45,576 nt of DNA from a virus: IMG/VR virus record IMGVR_UViG_3300030106_004614, positions 1 to 45,576 of that record. One strand, written 5' to 3'. How positions within the stretch are numbered: position 1 is the first letter of the stretch; each line of letters starts with the position of its first letter. The notes beneath the pieces were generated by a model that saw only the letters and a list, made by a program, of their open reading frames with translations, did no database searches and had not been told where the DNA came from. Position numbers and translations under genes: made by a program. Below, one piece after another: positions 14,584 to 22,025 of the stretch.

Positions 14584-15067
14584 TTTCCAGCTCCGTTCGT
14601 CGACAGTATTCTGCAATCAAAATTGCGTCTGCTACTGCATGAGTTACTTTGAGCTTGGGATATAATTCTTGGGCTTTTCTTTTGGTGATATTTTTATCAC
14701 CTCCAGTTCGACAGTCAAGGTAATCCATCCACACTATAGGTCTAACTGTCTTAAAAGGAATTCCAAGTGATACAAGCATCCCTCGCAAGAAGCCATTGCT
14801 TTGTCCAAATGTGAACGCTGACTTCACTCCCATTTGAGGGCTACTGTGTACCAACTCAAGTTTGGCAGCTACTACAGATTTTCGAAAGTGAGAAACATAC
14901 TCTATGAGTTCTTTCTCGCCTACCTTAATCTTGCATGCGAATTGTTCATCGCCATCTTCGCTGATGAAGGCTACCCCACCAGAGACTCCAACGTCAATTC
15001 CCATATACCATTTCTTGAGTTTAGAAATTCCCAATACATCATCCTTGATATTTTTCGATGTAGGCAT
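14570..15067 (-). CDS. RuvC-like Holliday junction resolvase, 165 aa
   Basis: The RNase H-fold pattern is MGIDVGVSGGVAFI (first Asp), KLELVHSSPQMG (Glu), FGQSNGFLRGML, and HAVADAILIAEY (last Asp). This matches RuvC-like phage nucleases that resolve branched DNA before packaging. Start ATG 15067 has AGGAG 5 bases upstream inside the preceding gene. It belongs to the recombination block with the RecB-like nuclease and RecA-like ATPase. Confidence 0.85.
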   Translation of the reverse strand: MPTSKNIKDDVLGISKLKKWYMGIDVGVSGGVAFISEDGDEQFACKIKVGEKELIEYVSHFRKSVVAAKLELVHSSPQMGVKSAFTFGQSNGFLRGMLVSLGIPFKTVRPIVWMDYLDCRTGGDKNITKRKAQELYPKLKVTHAVADAILIAEYCRRTELENDRD

Positions 15068-15524
15068 CTATCTCCTCTTCGCTTAACAGACGGTTGCCTG
15101 TTCTGGTGTTAACAATTTTGCCATCACCATCATAGCGAAAAGAAATATGTTCAGGGGCATCACCCTTTGTCATACGTCCCTTGTTGTATAGATGTCGGTA
15201 ATAGTTTACAGATTGACGACCCGTATCTAAGTTCTCCAGCAACGTCTTTTCGTGCGGAAACTCTAAACGAACTTGCCTTTCAATCTCTGCATTCGTCATC
15301 TTTTTGGACTTGGGTAAAATCTCATTACCTTCAAACAATGTTTTCCAAAAAGCCATGATCCCCAAACCTGTCTTCTTACCATGGGTTCTATGCCATGCTT
15401 TTCGAGGCGGGTCTTTAGTCTTTTGAATATCAAGAATCTTCTCCAGATTAGAAGGGTCTACCTTCTCAGCTTTTCTCTGGGAGAGGGATTTTTGACGGGC
15501 TTTTTCTTTGCTTAAAGAGGGCAT
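15039..15524 (-). CDS. Hypothetical basic protein, 161 aa
   Basis: The protein is Lys/Arg-rich at its N-terminus (LSKEKARQKSLSQRKAEKVD). A middle helical segment (MTNAEIERQVRLEFP...DTGRQSVNYYRHLYNKGR) resembles a DNA-binding winged-helix-like motif found in small phage proteins. A GTG at 15536 is an alternative start; ATG 15524 is preferred. It includes one copy of a four-times-repeated 12-mer (CTCTCCCAGAGA). A regulatory or DNA-binding role is inferred. Confidence 0.6.
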   Translation of the reverse strand: MPSLSKEKARQKSLSQRKAEKVDPSNLEKILDIQKTKDPPRKAWHRTHGKKTGLGIMAFWKTLFEGNEILPKSKKMTNAEIERQVRLEFPHEKTLLENLDTGRQSVNYYRHLYNKGRMTKGDAPEHISFRYDGDGKIVNTRTGNRLLSEEEIDAYIEKYQG

Positions 15525-15528
15525 CCTA

Positions 15529-15768
15529 CTACTCACTTTCTTTCTTTACTTGTTCTATGCATTCCATAATTCGAGCTTCGTCAAAACGACCATCCTCGTA
15601 TTTGAGAATTGCGGATTTCAATAACGCTGGGTCTACTCCAGCAGCTTCTATCTTTTTAACGATATCTGACTTAGGAGCTGCCTTCTTTGCCTTTGCTCTT
15701 GATCTTGGCTTAGGTGCAGGTACAGCTTCCTTTGGTACGTTATCGTCATTCTTATCTTCAGAATTCAT
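15529..15768 (-). CDS. Small protein with Ala/Lys/Pro-rich N-terminus, 79 aa
   Basis: A disordered basic first half (AVPAPKPRSRAKAKKAAPKS) is followed by a helical domain (DIVKKIEAAGVDPALLKSAI). This resembles small H1-like or SAP-like DNA-binding proteins. AAAGGA lies 9 bases before ATG. It is the first gene of the minus-strand replication operon, transcribed away from the divergent region 15769-15967. Confidence 0.6.
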   Translation of the reverse strand: MNSEDKNDDNVPKEAVPAPKPRSRAKAKKAAPKSDIVKKIEAAGVDPALLKSAILKYEDGRFDEARIMECIEQVKKESE

Positions 15769-15967
15769 ACGAATATCCTTTAGTAGAGGTTAATTTGTAA
15801 TATGTATAAGCCTAAGAACATAGCCCTGAGCTGTCAACAGCAAAAAATTATGACAGAAAACAGTACTATTGGTATTGCAATAGAAATCAAATGACGATAG
15901 AAATGTTATATCAGGATTAAATTCTGAATTTTGTTACCTATAGTTATCACTTTTGGAGACTTGAAAC
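15769..15967. promoter_or_regulatory. Divergent control region between replication and early operons
   Basis: These 199 gene-free bases separate oppositely transcribed operons. Motif copy D (15915-15944, plus orientation, 24 of 30 identical to copy B) precedes the helicase gene and ends TATAGT. On the minus strand a TTGACA box lies near 15836, with no clear -10 at standard spacing. A weak TTGCAA (17) TAGAAA pair is seen on the plus strand upstream of copy D. Confidence 0.55.
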
Positions 15968-17524
15968 ATGTCACTTTTTGAAACAGAAACAATCGTTGGT
16001 TCCACAGAACAAGAAGCATTCTGGGGGGAGCTAGTTGACGGAAATTCACACATCTTTCTAGAAGCCCGTGCAGGGACTGGAAAGACTTTTAGTTGCATAG
16101 AAGGTTGCAAGCGATACTTGGATAAACATCCAGACGCTAAGATTGCAATGGTTGCATATAACAAATCTATCGCAACTGAGTTACAGGAAAAGGTTCCTGC
16201 TGGAGTCACTGCTTGCACTATGCACAGTCTTGGCTTTAAGGCTGTTCGTGAACGCTACGGTAAAGTCAAAGTTGATAACTGGAAGACTGCTAACATCGCT
16301 GAAAAGCTGATGGGGAAACGACAGTGGAAAGGAGCAGGAGCTTCATTCCAAATGGGTCTTCGCAAAGTGGTAAGCCTTGCTAAAAATACCTTGCTAGATT
16401 GGGAAGAAGATTACACCCGTCAGTTCAATTCTTTGGTTGCTCATTACAACCTTCAGTTGAATGGTGCTGAGAAAGCTATTAAAGCCCTTATCCCAGAAAT
16501 ACTCCAGCACAGCGAAGATGATGTTTTAGAAAATGGCATCATTGATTTTGATGATATGATTTGGTTGCCAACATTATCTAATTGTTCTGTTGATACCTTT
16601 GACATGTTGTTCGTGGATGAAGCTCAGGACTTAAACAAGTCACGACAAGAGCTAGCTCTAAATGCTGTCCGTCATGACATGGAAGACCACGGTCGTCTGA
16701 TTGTTGTAGGTGACCCAAAGCAGGCTATCTACGGATTCGCTGGAGCAGATGCTTACAGCATGATCAACCTTCGTAATCGTGTGGAGCATCAGGACGTAAT
16801 GACTCTTCCTTTGACTATCACTCGACGATGTCCTAAAAGCCATGTAGCTTTGGCACAGAAGATTGTTAAAGACATCCAGCCAATGGATGATGCGATTGAA
16901 GGCACAGTAATGGATATGCCTATAGAAGCTCTCTATTACGATGAACAGTTTACTGATCCTAACGAAACATTAGTTCTGTGTCGCATGAATGCTCCTTTGA
17001 TGGCATTCGCTTACCAGTGTATCTCTCGTGATATCCCATGTATGATTCAAGGGAAAGATATTGGTAGCTCACTTGTAACTCTTTGTAACAAGTTAGCAGG
17101 TAAAAATATTTCAATGAGTATTCCTGAGTTTCAAACTCAACTTAGTCAGTACCATATTAAAGAAGTTCAGCGATTAGACGCTAAAGCTGTTAATACTCGG
17201 GTAAGCAAAACTGCTTATGAAATGCTAGGTGATAAGGTGCAATGCATTGAGTTGCTCTGTGAGGGTGCTAGCATCGTCGGAGACGTTATCAATCGCATTA
17301 AGAAGCTCTTTGATGACACTAGCAAGGGTCAACGTAAGAATAAGATTGTGCTGTCCTCTGTGCATCGTGCTAAAGGTTTGGAAGCAGATACAGTCTACAT
17401 TCTGGAAGAGCAGATGATGCCTCACCCAATGGCAGAGCTGGAGTGGGAGATTGAACAGGAACATAACATTCGTTATGTCGCATTAACCCGAAGTAAAAAC
17501 ACTTTGATATTAGTGAGGAAGTAA
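15968..17524 (+). CDS. UvrD/Rep-type superfamily 1 DNA helicase, 518 aa
   Basis: All hallmark motifs are intact: Walker A ARAGTGKT (residues 33-40), motif II FVDEAQDL, motif III VVGDPKQAIYGFAG, motif V VHRAKGLEADTVYIL and motif VI YVALTRSKNTL. It is a compact SF1A helicase translocating 3'-5' on single strands; roles in phage replication or recombination are typical. It is the first plus-strand gene, downstream of motif copy D. GGAG lies about 10 bases before ATG. Confidence 0.9.
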   Translation: MSLFETETIVGSTEQEAFWGELVDGNSHIFLEARAGTGKTFSCIEGCKRYLDKHPDAKIAMVAYNKSIATELQEKVPAGVTACTMHSLGFKAVRERYGKVKVDNWKTANIAEKLMGKRQWKGAGASFQMGLRKVVSLAKNTLLDWEEDYTRQFNSLVAHYNLQLNGAEKAIKALIPEILQHSEDDVLENGIIDFDDMIWLPTLSNCSVDTFDMLFVDEAQDLNKSRQELALNAVRHDMEDHGRLIVVGDPKQAIYGFAGADAYSMINLRNRVEHQDVMTLPLTITRRCPKSHVALAQKIVKDIQPMDDAIEGTVMDMPIEALYYDEQFTDPNETLVLCRMNAPLMAFAYQCISRDIPCMIQGKDIGSSLVTLCNKLAGKNISMSIPEFQTQLSQYHIKEVQRLDAKAVNTRVSKTAYEMLGDKVQCIELLCEGASIVGDVINRIKKLFDDTSKGQRKNKIVLSSVHRAKGLEADTVYILEEQMMPHPMAELEWEIEQEHNIRYVALTRSKNTLILVRK

Positions 17525-17525
17525 A

Positions 17526-17723
17526 ATGAATACTCAAACAGAAATTGTAAAGGTAACAAAAGCCTTAGCGAAAGAGTACCACTTCCTCGATCCAGAAATG
17601 GAGGAAGGGAAGTGGGAAGTGAAGGTCACTTTCAAAGACGAATCAGTTGAGTATTATGGCCCGTATAATACTAAGAAAGAGGCTGAGGAAGCTCGACGGG
17701 GAATGAAAAAGTCTAAATGGTAA
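17526..17723 (+). CDS. Hypothetical small protein, 65 aa
   Basis: The gene starts one base after the helicase TAA, behind AGGAAG. It is a charged beta-beta-alpha-type protein (GKWEVKVTFKDESVEYYGPY, KKEAEEARRGMKKSKW). The pattern V.F.DG....GPY.T..EAE.A resembles small phage proteins with a single compact fold. No function was recognised. It is followed by a 233-base gap rich in RNA structure. Confidence 0.65.
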   Translation: MNTQTEIVKVTKALAKEYHFLDPEMEEGKWEVKVTFKDESVEYYGPYNTKKEAEEARRGMKKSKW

Positions 17724-17731
17724 ACCTGTTG

Positions 17732-17839
17732 CTCCCGACAATTAGCTGGTTGTATATCAGCAGGGAGAGCCAAGCTGTGAGTGGCTTTGTAACCGCAGTG
17801 TTTCATTGACCTAGTGTCACTTACCCTTTCCGACACTAG
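17732..17839 (+). ncRNA. Series of three stem-loops in the plus-strand intergenic gap
   Basis: In the transcript, CTCCC (17732-17736) pairs with GGGAG (17763-17767) around an inner GCTG/CAGC helix. AGCCA (17768-17772) pairs with TGGCT (17782-17786). CTAGTGTC (17811-17818) pairs with GACACTAG (17832-17839), a perfect 8-bp stem. No T run follows any of them, so they are not ordinary terminators. No coding frame covers this gap on the plus strand. Confidence 0.5.
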
Positions 17840-17849
17840 TGTCCTCCAA

Positions 17850-17937
17850 AAGAACTGGCGAGACTACGAGTCCGGTGTAGTCCAAAACCGTAACCGAGTA
17901 AGATTGTGTCTTGCGTAAGTCGGATAAGCCAATTCTT
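17850..17937 (+). ncRNA. Candidate three-way-junction RNA element
   Basis: A closing helix AAGAACTGGC (17850-17859) with GCCAATTCTT (17928-17937) pairs at 9 of 10 positions. It encloses two hairpins: GACTAC, 9-base loop, GTAGTC (17862-17882); and CCGA GTAAGA, loop TTGTG, TCTTGC, bulge, TCGG (17894-17923). The element ends 20 bases before the GTG start of the next gene, beside its AAAGGAA site, so it could control that gene or be a processed RNA. No known riboswitch class was recognised. Confidence 0.55.
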
Positions 17938-17956
17938 TCTTTAAAGGAACTTAAAA

Positions 17957-18211
17957 GTGAAGACAAAAATACATATCAATCAACACATCATTAAATACAA
18001 TCGTAAACACAATAAATCTGAACCATGCATTACGGTTAAAGATTATAAAGAAAATAGATACGCAAGTACTGTTTATATCGTAGATAGCGAAGGAGAAGTC
18101 GTAGCCAAGGTTATCTACAGTCCAAACAAACCCCTTACCTGCGGAGCAGAGTGCTGGGTAGAAACAGAACTAAAAGTTGTCACAGAAGATAAGGAGCTTA
18201 CTAATGGCTAG
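17957..18211 (+). CDS. Hypothetical protein, 84 aa
   Basis: Translation starts at GTG behind AAAGGAA. The protein is beta-rich (ITVKDYKENRYASTVYIVDS, EGEVVAKVIYSP, CGAECWVETELKVVTED). Its stop codon overlaps the start of the next gene (ATGGCTAG). It follows directly after the branched RNA element 17850-17937, which may regulate it. No family was recognised. Confidence 0.65.
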   Translation: MKTKIHINQHIIKYNRKHNKSEPCITVKDYKENRYASTVYIVDSEGEVVAKVIYSPNKPLTCGAECWVETELKVVTEDKELTNG

Positions 18212-18623
18212 CTATAACGATAAACAAATGTCAGAAATGATGGAACAGGTTCTTCTCTGGAAGAGGGAACTCAGTAAGATAGAACAGCTGTCATTGTTAT
18301 TTGAAGAGATCGATGAGGGGTCTTTGGCAGTGGAAGAAGAGCTGTCATTGTACGACCCAGAGGCTGTATCCCCAGAGATAGTAGATAACTACTGGTCAGA
18401 CTACAACAGAACAGCGCGTCTCATGAGGAGCTTACAACAGGCTAGTAGATTTATTATGGAGTACATCTATCCTGAAGCCTTTTCTGAGATGAAAGTTAAG
18501 TTAGCTTCAACAGGCATTTACAACAGTGAACGTAAGTGCAGTAAGTGTGGAGTAAATATAGAAATGTGTATAAACGCAGAGGAACTCTGCATAGATTGTT
18601 CTAAGGAGAAAGAAAATGAGTAG
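18204..18623 (+). CDS. Hypothetical helical protein with C-terminal zinc ribbon, 139 aa
   Basis: AAGGAG lies 8 bases before ATG 18204, preferred over the upstream frame start. The first 110 residues are acidic and helical. The end carries two Cys pairs (CSKCGVNIEMC and CIDCSKE), a probable zinc ribbon. Phage proteins of this type often contact nucleic acid or host polymerase, but no specific family was identified. Confidence 0.65.
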   Translation: MASYNDKQMSEMMEQVLLWKRELSKIEQLSLLFEEIDEGSLAVEEELSLYDPEAVSPEIVDNYWSDYNRTARLMRSLQQASRFIMEYIYPEAFSEMKVKLASTGIYNSERKCSKCGVNIEMCINAEELCIDCSKEKENE

Positions 18624-19032
18624 CGATAAGATGATTAAGGTTTTAGGTATTCAATGGTCTGGAGAAACAATACAAACTACTGTAAAGCAAAATACAGCTC
18701 TGGAAGAGATGAAAGCTATTGCAGGGTATGATGTTGGTCAGCCTGTGTTTTTAGATGGAGTCACTATGATTGTTAATGACAATGGCATTATGGATGGTGA
18801 CCCAATAAACAAAGTAGCAACCAGCTACTTACATGGAACAGTACTTCATCACCTTGGTTCAATTACCCCAACAGGTATTCACGGAAATGTTTTCTTAGTT
18901 GGAGATATAGGTGATGAAGTGTGGGTTGATTGTCCGATTAAAGAGATGGAAAGAGTCGACCATATCAAACGTGCTTATGGCATGGCGATACAAGAAAACT
19001 GTGAAGGTTGGGTAGACGTTTCTGTAAATTAA
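18616..19032 (+). CDS. DUF3846-like protein, 138 aa
   Basis: The core pattern FLDGVTMIVNDNGIMDGDPI, NKVATSYLH and GNVFLVGDIGDEV matches the layout of DUF3846 proteins (vNe.G.l..lp.N..At......i.GnvlvvG). The function of that family is unknown; it is common in phage early regions. The ATG overlaps the previous gene. It is the last gene of the plus-strand early operon, followed by a branched RNA and a terminator. Confidence 0.65.
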   Translation: MSSDKMIKVLGIQWSGETIQTTVKQNTALEEMKAIAGYDVGQPVFLDGVTMIVNDNGIMDGDPINKVATSYLHGTVLHHLGSITPTGIHGNVFLVGDIGDEVWVDCPIKEMERVDHIKRAYGMAIQENCEGWVDVSVN

Positions 19033-19040
19033 ACTGGGAT

Positions 19041-19110
19041 GCTGACAGGGTCTAGTTAAACTCTCGGACTAGGCTACATATGGGGTGTAGTCATTCCCTG
19101 TCAGCTTTTT
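19041..19110 (+). ncRNA. Three-way-junction RNA ending in a T run (terminator or sRNA)
   Basis: A perfect 10-bp closing helix, GCTGACAGGG (19041-19050) with CCCTGTCAGC (19096-19105), is followed by TTTTT. Inside are two hairpins: CTAGT/ACTAG (19052-19072) and GCTACA/TGTAGT (19073-19091). The second hairpin shares GGTGTAGTC with the hairpin of the 17850-17937 element. It starts 8 bases after the DUF3846-like gene. It could act as a terminator, and its branched shape suggests it may also be a stable 3'-end-derived RNA. Confidence 0.65.
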
Positions 19111-19187
19111 AATAAATAAGACTGTATGGAGCTGTTGACAGAACGCAGTCTATAAATCAGAATTGTTATTGAAACGGTTCGGTTCAC

Positions 19188-19229
19188 GCCTCCTTGGGTT
19201 TGTTAGGCTCCTCCCAAGGGGGCTTTTTT
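19188..19229 (+). terminator. Rho-independent terminator of the plus-strand early operon
   Basis: GCCTCCTTGGG (19188-19198) pairs over 11 positions (one G-T) with CCCAAGGGGGC (19213-19223), followed by six T. It separates the early operon from the convergent 911-residue gene. It is the second termination-type structure in this gap. Confidence 0.9.
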
Positions 19230-19230
19230 A

Positions 19231-19243
19231 TTCGCTCAAGCAT
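19231..19243. repeat. 13-bp repeat TTCGCTCAAGCAT, copy at the 3' side of the 911-aa gene
   Basis: This exact copy lies 3 bases beyond the TAG stop of the 19247-21982 gene. The copy at 22013-22025 lies just before the start of the same gene, so the pair flanks it as direct repeats. Confidence 0.85.
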
Positions 19244-19246
19244 ACC

Positions 19247-21982
19247 CTATGACGGGTCACCACTGGCATCTCTATTAGAACCATTGCTTGCGTTACCTGC
19301 GTAAGCATCTGCACAGGGGTCTTGCAAAGTTTCAGCAAAACCAACATAAGTTGCGCCGGGATTCCATCTTGCTTGAAGTTGAGTAACAACAGGATCGTTG
19401 CCAGCCTTTACTGCTTTAACTAGTATTCCGTCTTCCCATGAAAAAGTATATATAGTGCTACCGTCTCCTCCTAATATAGATATGTTTCCACTTAGGCCGG
19501 GCTTTGTCCATTTCATTTTTGTAGCACTATTATTATGTCCTCTAACAGTTAAATGCTGTCCTGCTAATGAACCGCTACCATATGATGAGTAGGCTTGACT
19601 CATATGTACATCATCATTTGGAAATATAAGTTTTCCTGTACTAGTAGTTTTATTACCAGCAGGAGAATGGCTTCCTCCTGCTGCTAAACTACCTCCGATA
19701 GGTTCTGATTCAGCATCAGCAGGAGCTATTGGCACTTGGCAAGTAAGAGTATACCCACTAGTCCCTGCTCTCTCTGCTCCAACTAAAAAATCAATGCGTG
19801 GAGGTTCACCAGTAAACCTATCACCTATCTCTAAATAAGAAGCTAACTTAGGCGCACGACTCCAACGTATAATATTTCCATCTGACCATAGAACACCTCC
19901 TCCAATTTTTCGAGAAGGATTAAAAGAGATAAGCATTTCATTTTCTTTTAAGCCTCCTGCTTGCGAGTAAGCATATCCACAAGCATCACCTTCGACGTAA
20001 TCATCTCCTCTTTTATAACTTCTTAGCATGGTTTGTTTGTTTACCCGCAGAAACTTTACAGTTTCAATACAGTCATCATGTCCATACTTGTCGATTCTTG
20101 CAGTGTTCTTTCCAGAGGCCTGACTCATGTTAGGCCCTCTATCTACAGTTGCACATATCTCGCCACCTCTTAGATTAAATGCTCCTCTGGGGTTGGCGAG
20201 CCAGAACCTCATTTGCTCATTAAACCAAGCAAAGTAACGCTCCCCTGCTGTTAGTGCGACAGAATCGTCTATGTTCTTAACTTCAATATCTTTAAGTGAA
20301 GCATGAAAAACTAACGCTTCATCCCCATTCTCAGAAATTCCATATTCAATAGAACAAGTCCCTACAGCACCTCCAGCAATGTCTTCGTCAGGTTTAATTA
20401 ATGCCCAACGAAAAGCAGGTTCCATCCATCTTGCATGGTCAGGTGGACTAGGACTTTCATTGGACACTCTTCTACTGAGAGCTTCATGGTATTCGTGAGA
20501 ATTGCTGTATTCACCCGCAGTTCCTCCTCTACCGTACCCCTCAGTCTCCATATAGTCCTCCTCAGAGGCTATAGGGCAGCTTTCAATGATAGTTACAGCT
20601 CCACGTCCAGTATTCTTCCAAATGATCTTAGAGAGGTCGTGAGAAGGTTCAAAAGGAATATAGCCTTGGTACACCTCTCTTACAATTTTTTTATCACCTC
20701 TAACCCTAGCTTTTATCCAACGAAGGGCGCGTTCCTGAACCTGAGTTGCAATTTGGCTATTGTTAATAGGAAGAATTGAACCTTCATTAGCAGGGTCTTC
20801 ATTAGGTTCTCCTGCACCATGCAGCCTTGCTGCCCATTGAGCTGGCAAACTGTCATGAAGTATTTGACAAGTTCCAGCTTGAAGTGTTACGTCTTGAGGT
20901 GCTTCTGGAACGTATGCAAGTAATGTTTTTGTGTCTTTTTCAACAGCCCAACAAGGATGATTGTGCCAGTAATCATTAGCAGTTACTTCTTGAGGGTCAT
21001 CAGATGTTTGCCAGTTGTAATCTAGTCTAGGAAAGATAACCCAAATTTTTTCTGGGAGAGTTAGGCCATTACTGTCGTTACTTACTTCAAGTAGTTCTGA
21101 TTTATACTTTTCTCTTTGTGTGTCAGAAGTTGAAGGAGGTTCAGTTCCCATATCCCAGACAGAAGAAGTTCCGTCTAAGTTTCTTACTATGGTATGCTCT
21201 ATATCATTTAAGGTGTGATGAAAAGCATCTAAAGCATTAACCCCAAAGTAGTAATAATTTTTTGGGCCTTCAAGACTGTAGTTAGCGTTAGCGTGGTCTA
21301 AAGAAGATTGCGTTCCCCACAAGTCATCTAGCATTGTTTTCCAAGTGAAGCCCTCGTGTCTCTTGTACACTACGCTAGCGTCATTATCTAACCACCATCT
21401 AGTTTTAAGATTAAACGCACCTACATATCTAGATAATTTATGCCAGTATCGATAGTCAACAACTTTGACTAAGTACATCTGATCTTCATAAGGATCAGAT
21501 GTTATGCTGTCCCCACTGTCATACCCTGCTTCTAAAAAACTTATTCTAGAATATTCTTCATCATGTTTAGTGATGTCTTTTCTAATTACACCTGTAACAG
21601 CATAGGCTTCTACAGCGTACAGTTTTTTTATTTCTGTTTCTATGTGGTTGCCTGTAGTAGCACCACCGAAAGCTGGATCATTCCCTGCTTCTAATTCTGC
21701 TGCTTCATCTTTGATGACTATTGAGCAATTATCAAAACCTTTACCTTCCCAGATTTGAGGAAGAAAGTTTCTTACATCATTAGCTCTAAGTAAAAACCAA
21801 GCGTACAGCTCGTTCCTTCCTCTACAGCTATAATGAATTTCATTAGCTTTATTAAGAAGAGTTTCTACATTCTTTCCTCGTTTCCTGCGATCTGCAATTA
21901 GATACGCAGGATTAAACAAAGTAAGAACTTTTCCGTTAGCAGTTAACTCTATTCTTGTATGCCTAGCACCTGCATAAGTCAT
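19247..21982 (-). CDS. Large virion-type protein of unknown family, 911 aa
   Basis: The protein begins MTYAGARHTRIELTANGKVL. It is rich in Trp, Tyr, Gly and Asn with long beta-type stretches (GYTLTCQVPIAPADA, KLIFPNDDVHMSQAYSSYGS near the C-terminus). No signal peptide, membrane segment or catalytic motif was recognised. Its size and its place at the end of the head-tail transcript behind the portal suggest a baseplate, fibre or receptor-binding protein. It is flanked by direct 13-bp repeats, and motif copy E lies just upstream. Confidence 0.65.
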   Translation of the reverse strand: MTYAGARHTRIELTANGKVLTLFNPAYLIADRRKRGKNVETLLNKANEIHYSCRGRNELYAWFLLRANDVRNFLPQIWEGKGFDNCSIVIKDEAAELEAGNDPAFGGATTGNHIETEIKKLYAVEAYAVTGVIRKDITKHDEEYSRISFLEAGYDSGDSITSDPYEDQMYLVKVVDYRYWHKLSRYVGAFNLKTRWWLDNDASVVYKRHEGFTWKTMLDDLWGTQSSLDHANANYSLEGPKNYYYFGVNALDAFHHTLNDIEHTIVRNLDGTSSVWDMGTEPPSTSDTQREKYKSELLEVSNDSNGLTLPEKIWVIFPRLDYNWQTSDDPQEVTANDYWHNHPCWAVEKDTKTLLAYVPEAPQDVTLQAGTCQILHDSLPAQWAARLHGAGEPNEDPANEGSILPINNSQIATQVQERALRWIKARVRGDKKIVREVYQGYIPFEPSHDLSKIIWKNTGRGAVTIIESCPIASEEDYMETEGYGRGGTAGEYSNSHEYHEALSRRVSNESPSPPDHARWMEPAFRWALIKPDEDIAGGAVGTCSIEYGISENGDEALVFHASLKDIEVKNIDDSVALTAGERYFAWFNEQMRFWLANPRGAFNLRGGEICATVDRGPNMSQASGKNTARIDKYGHDDCIETVKFLRVNKQTMLRSYKRGDDYVEGDACGYAYSQAGGLKENEMLISFNPSRKIGGGVLWSDGNIIRWSRAPKLASYLEIGDRFTGEPPRIDFLVGAERAGTSGYTLTCQVPIAPADAESEPIGGSLAAGGSHSPAGNKTTSTGKLIFPNDDVHMSQAYSSYGSGSLAGQHLTVRGHNNSATKMKWTKPGLSGNISILGGDGSTIYTFSWEDGILVKAVKAGNDPVVTQLQARWNPGATYVGFAETLQDPCADAYAGNASNGSNRDASGDPS

Positions 21983-21984
21983 AA

Positions 21985-22014
21985 GCTACTTCTTTCAAAA
22001 TCCAGATTTTAATT
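21985..22014 (-). promoter_or_regulatory. 30-bp intergenic motif, copy E
   Basis: Reading on the minus strand: AATTAAAATC, TG, GATTTTG, then a diverged right part. It is 21 of 30 identical to copy B. It is squeezed into the 42-base gap between the portal gene and the 911-residue gene and touches the 13-bp repeat. The GTAACC...ATAGT half is not conserved here, so the conserved core is the inverted repeat. Confidence 0.5.
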
Positions 22015-22025
22015 CGCTCAAGCAT
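22013..22025. repeat. 13-bp repeat TTCGCTCAAGCAT, copy at the 5' side of the 911-aa gene
   Basis: This exact copy touches the portal TAA stop. On the minus strand its ATG overlaps that stop (TAATG). It is a direct repeat of 19231-19243 and of the three copies at 242-322. Confidence 0.85.

Noticed and set aside
17724-17956. Possible tRNA gene in the structured gap
   Set aside because: The branched fold lacks a T-arm GTTCGA-type sequence, an anticodon arm of proper size and a CCA-type acceptor layout. No tRNA was found in the window.
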